Shown: positions 60,008 through 64,000 of the stretch, piece by piece
How the letters are laid out: every line of letters begins with the position of its first letter
Position numbering within the stretch: position 1 is the stretch's first letter
Assembly (NCBI RefSeq): GCF_016808095.1
Contig: NC_068973.1
Coordinates: 28,018,077 to 28,082,076 of the forward strand
Reading direction: 5' to 3'
Origin: Vigna angularis
Lineage: Eukaryota > Streptophyta > Magnoliopsida > Fabales > Fabaceae
Length of the DNA stretch: 64,000 nucleotides
Position numbers and translations under genes: made by a program
Notes under the pieces: model-generated
Told to the model about the DNA's origin: nothing
Database searches by the model: none
Seen by the model: only the letters and a program-made list of their open reading frames with translations

Positions 60008-62946
60008 TGTAAGAACCTATATTTTTAGAAGTGGTGGGGACATGATGGTCACCCACCTTTTGCATTATTAGAATGTAATTATTGGAGGTGCATTATTACA
60101 AGAAGCTTAGCAAAGGAGAGGGGTCTCATTTTTGGACAGGGGAGAGCACCCAAAGGAAGGGAACCCTTCCTTCCTTCCATTTTCAACCGTTCAAGGAGCA
60201 CTCAAGGGAAGCAATACTACCTTTTTATATGCGGAGAGGAGGATTGGGGTTGGGCCTCTTGTGAGAGTGAAGTTGTTGCAACAAGATCCGGGAGAGAAAG
60301 TGGACAGCTGCTGAATTTGCTAGGAGATCTGGAGTTGCATGTCTGGGAGGAGATGGATCACAAATTTTACAAAGGAAGTCTTCAAGAGGTAAGGGGAGTT
60401 CGATTTATTTCATTAATTGTTGAAATAATCTGTATTTGATGCAAATCTGGGAAGAAGGGGATGAAAATGGGGGTTCCTGGGTTTTCTCTGGAATCTGGTG
60501 CGATTCTGTAGAATTCTGCAGAACGCGCGTACGTCCAATTTTGGTGAGTCAAAATTGGACGTTCGTCCCAACAGTGCTCGACCAATTAGTGGTCGGCCAA
60601 AACTATTATGAGCGTTCGGTTTTGTATGCTCATGTAACGAGTGTCAGGGTTCGTCCTTGAGTTAGTTAAATATTAGACGTTCGTCAAAGATATTATCCAG
60701 TGAATTAGAGATGTTAGACGTTCGTACTTAATTTAGTATTCGCATTGTACAGATTGTGAGCGTTCGTTATCAATTGGTATTCTAGGTTTCAACTTAAGCG
60801 TTTGTCCCTAAATTGGCATCCACAAGAAGTAATCATGGGCGTTCGATATTGAGTATTAGTGATTGCAGTCGTTCGTCCTTAATATGGATTTTTAGGTTTG
60901 AATCCTAAACGTTCGGTTTTTGGGTATAAGTGAGCGTTCGGTTTCAAGTTGCTTATTCTTAAGTTTTGAATCTTGAACGATCGACCTTGGGATATTAGTG
61001 ACTATTGAGCGTTCGGTTAAGTTTTGATTTTAGCACCGTTCGGTTAGCTGCTGATTTATGTCGTTCGGTCAGGCTTCTTTTTAATGTCGTTCGGCAAAGT
61101 GACCTAGGGGTTCGACTAAGTATCAAAACGTTCGTCCTAATCGTGTTCGGATAAATATTGTTTGATTTAAGTGTTTGGTATTGAGATATTAGTGAGTATA
61201 AGCGTTCGTTCTTAACTTGGAATTCTTGGGTAGCAATCTTGAGCGTTCGGCTTTGAGTTGGTACTCTTAGGTTTGGATCTTGGATGTTCGACCTTGGTTT
61301 AATTGTGATTGTGAGCGTTCGTTCTCGATGATGTTAATCCTCAGGAAGTACTCGTTAGAGGTATTGTTACGACTGCGCTTGATCTTGAGCGTTCGTCCTT
61401 TGGGGCTCGGTTTAATAACGTTTGGTGTTCACCGGCAGCGTTCGGTCTTTAATGATGATTGATCCCAGAATGTTCGTCTAGACAGTATCCGAGTTGAAAA
61501 TAGCGTTCGGCGATAATGTATGAATCCGTGGGAGTATTTTGAAGCAATTATTGAGAATTGTTGGTTATTTCCTTGGTCCAATATTGGTTTATTTATACAT
61601 GTTATTGAGAATATGTATGAATTCGTGATTGAGCACGTTTATTCTGTTGGAGGTGGTACATACACTATGTTATTTACTTGTAACTTCTTCTGTCTTTTGA
61701 GCATTTTTGCTAGTCTCGCGTGAGACTGAGATTCGAGTGTCACCTTCTTCTGCGCGAGGAGGTGAATGTCTCGCCCAATGACTTCGGCTCGTGTTGAGTA
61801 TAGTGCATCGTTACGCATAGTATCGATGTTTTTACTCGTTAGTCCTTGAGGAGTCGGAGAGATAGGTCCGAAGTCGCGATGGAAGACGGCTCGGGTCGCC
61901 TGTTATTGAGAGCAGGTTATGACGACGAATTACAAGTAAACGACATTAGTTTATGAAAGACTAGTCTGCAACGTCATGTGGGTCGATTTATCATGGGAAT
62001 TGTTATAGTATATGTAATGGGTTTATGATGTGATACTTCTGGTTATTCATCTTGCATGTTGTGGTTGTGGTTTCCAACCGTGATGATCGTACTGGTACGG
62101 GAGAGATGGTAGTGCAGATAAAGTTGGATTTGGAATAATTCTTCGAGAGAGACGGGAAGTAAAACTTGTTGGGTCTATAGGTAGTAGCGAGCGTTCTTAT
62201 TAGTGACGTTCGATCTTGGTGTTATTTATTTTCAGGTAGCGAGCGTTATTAGGTAACGGTTGATCTTGATGTTAGTTGTTCTCAGGTAGCTAGTGTCCGG
62301 TCTTAATTTGGTACCCTGAGGTTTAGTTTGATTACGTTCGGTCAGTACTTAAGTGTTCAGTAAAGTACTATAGGCGTTTAACCCAGACTCAAACATTCGT
62401 TATTTTAGTGTTCTGTCTCGTAGCGATCGTTCTTAGAGAGTGATCTTTATTGGTGATGTTGCTCTGAGGTTGCGATCATTTATGGGGAGTGACCGGCCTT
62501 GATATTCGTTGAGGTAGCGATCGATTAATAAATAGTGATTAGTCATGATGATGCATGATTCAGGCAGTGATCATTCATAGGTAGTGCTCGGTTTGGATGA
62601 CGCTTGTCTCAGATAAGGATTGTTAACAATTAGTGGTCGTACGTAGGGAACATCCGGTCTCGATGAGGTTACCCTCAGATAGTGTTAAATCCAGTAAAGT
62701 GATCAATTAAGCGTTCGTCCGAATGGTACTTAATCTGTGGTGCGCGAGATTTGATCTTTGAGCGATCGTTTGAATAGTGTTCGAAATAATAGTAATTGTT
62801 CTAGTAGAGTGTGCTGTCTCAGCGTGAAGTCTAAGTGCTCGATCTTACTTAGCATTCGGTCTCTTGGTGTGCGACCTAATGGTATCCGGTCTAATAGCGT
62901 TTGGTGTCTAGTGTCGAGCCTAAGTGATCAATCTTAACGTTCGTGC
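60008..62946 (+). repeat. LTR-like sequence with dense CGTTCGG motifs, cut by the next element
   Basis: It begins tgtaagaacctat, the TGTAAG start shared with the other LTRs here. Its distal part (62040-62120) has the gatgatcgtactggtacggg block that lies near the 3' end of the composite LTR. Between about 60600 and 62945 a core of the type gagcgttcggt or acgttcgtc recurs every 30-60 bp. The expected TTACA end is missing; a minus-strand element begins at 62947, so it is probably interrupted there. No proteins recognised. Confidence 0.55.
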
Positions 62947-64000
62947 TGTAACATCCCAAAAATTCACCCTATAAAATTCAAACTCAAAAAATATTATAAT
63001 AATACATTTACAGTAACACCCCGTAACCTCATACTTAACCCTATACATATATTTTAAGCTCAGATTTAACTACAAATATATAACATTGAATCTTTCTAAT
63101 TTGGTCTTCCAACTCTTTCTTCATTTGCACCGGACCACGCGACAATCCTTCATCTGCTCCCGTACAACAAAAACGTTATACGATCATCGCAAAAATAAGA
63201 TTTTTCTGATACATGCACAAATAAGTAAGGGTTAGCTAACATGCAACACAACAATTATAAAACATGCATAAATGCTTTGATATAAACATCATATAAAATT
63301 TATGTCAGACATCCTCATATACCATCATACTACAATTCTTACTAGACATTCATCCGGATGATACGTTGATGAGCGGTCACGGAAGGTTATGTACTTGTGA
63401 TGACTCCTACTTTTTCTTACAAATACACTTCCAAAATACTTCATATCATTCACAAGGTTAGTCCCCTCACTATGTCCAACACCGGCACATAGACCAGGAC
63501 CTCCTGCTCCTCTCACCACATAATTCGTCCTTCTCTACATGAGACTGGATGAATTATTAGATTATCAGGATAACCTCCAACTACGGGACCCTCAACATCA
63601 ACATATACATTAACAACATAACTTTTTCAGAATCTCTCAATGAGATTCATACCATACTCGTTCCTCAACTCACATTATACCATTACAAAACCTCCCTACA
63701 ATACTCATATCATGAGCAAATGCATGATCTCATAACAATGTCATAGAATACATACATCACAATAATTATCATACCTCATGCATTCACACATATCACATTA
63801 CATCCTATATTCCAAACATTTATACGCATAATTTCATTCAACTTAGAATCCAACACTAAATGTAGAATACATTTGAACGAGCACTGTTCACCAAACTCAA
63901 CTGGACGAATGCTACTGGACGTTCGCTATCTGCCGAACGTTATTCACTGAACACTGTTTGGTTGAATCCTATTTGAATGAACGCTAGGGAATCATGAACT
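62947..64000 (-). repeat. Inverted LTR related to the composite-element LTR, running off the window
   Basis: Starts tgtaacatcccaaa, the reverse complement of the ...gggatgttaca end. Then, in reverse order, it shows the blocks of the 3847 LTR: ctgctcccgta ... acgatcatcgc (63155-63190), gttagctaacatgcaac (63230), gatgagcggtca (63370), accaggacctcctgctcctc (63494) and gggaccctcaacatcaacat (63585). Divergence from LTR1 is clear. From 63870 on it carries gaacg-type motifs. The left flank is cgtgc; the right end is outside the window. Confidence 0.75.

Overview
The window is plant nuclear DNA, most likely from a papilionoid legume of the bean/cowpea type. The evidence is AT-rich intergenic sequence, GT..AG introns, and layered insertions of plant transposon classes: a Tat/Ogre-type Ty3/gypsy element, TGTAA..TTACA LTR families, CACTA, hAT and Mutator-like elements. 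The species placement is inferred from repeat style and protein similarity and was not tested. Recognisable plant genes are few: one intact CCT-motif gene, one small WOX-like homeobox gene sitting inside a retrotransposon, and a captured fragment of a HAESA-like receptor kinase.

Layout. 681-1432 is a non-autonomous hAT-like element with an 8-bp target duplication. 1441-3841 and 34268-35700 are diverged, related repeats that were brought apart by later insertions. 3847-31147 is one composite LTR element with matching outer 5-bp target duplications. It carries three LTR copies (LTR1 3847-6008, LTR2 9673-11852, a 5'-truncated LTR3 11853-31147), and its non-gag/pol interior holds the WOX-like gene on the minus strand (7995-8488). 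LTR3 is split by an 18-kb Tat/Ogre-like element (12755-30820, 5-bp duplication aatat). That element has ~2.1-kb LTRs, an extra ORF1, gag, protease with a G-patch, a likely 185-nt intron, reverse transcriptase, two RNase H domains and integrase. Five in-frame stops and no frameshift interrupt it. A solo LTR with perfect target duplications follows (31249-34267).

The right half holds a CACTA element with palindromic subterminal repeats (36310-37828), a 3.6-kb inverted-repeat-bounded element carrying three ATCGAT-centred hairpins (39061-42675), the intact four-exon CCT gene (44217-48558), a GC-rich LTR-like segment (51394-52243), a Pack-MULE carrying HSL1-like LRR and kinase pieces (52635-54383), a second MULE-like element (54876-56234), a diverged foldback (57270-58340), and two further LTR-type sequences, one on each strand, at 60008-64000.

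How it works together. Most of the window is a stack of transposons inside transposons whose order can be read from target duplications: older repeats, then the composite LTR element and the solo LTR, then the Ogre-like element inside the composite. The CCT gene is the only clear conventional host gene. The WOX-like gene is the most interesting object: its homeodomain, WUS-box and plausible splice sites are intact although it lies between the LTRs of a mobile element.
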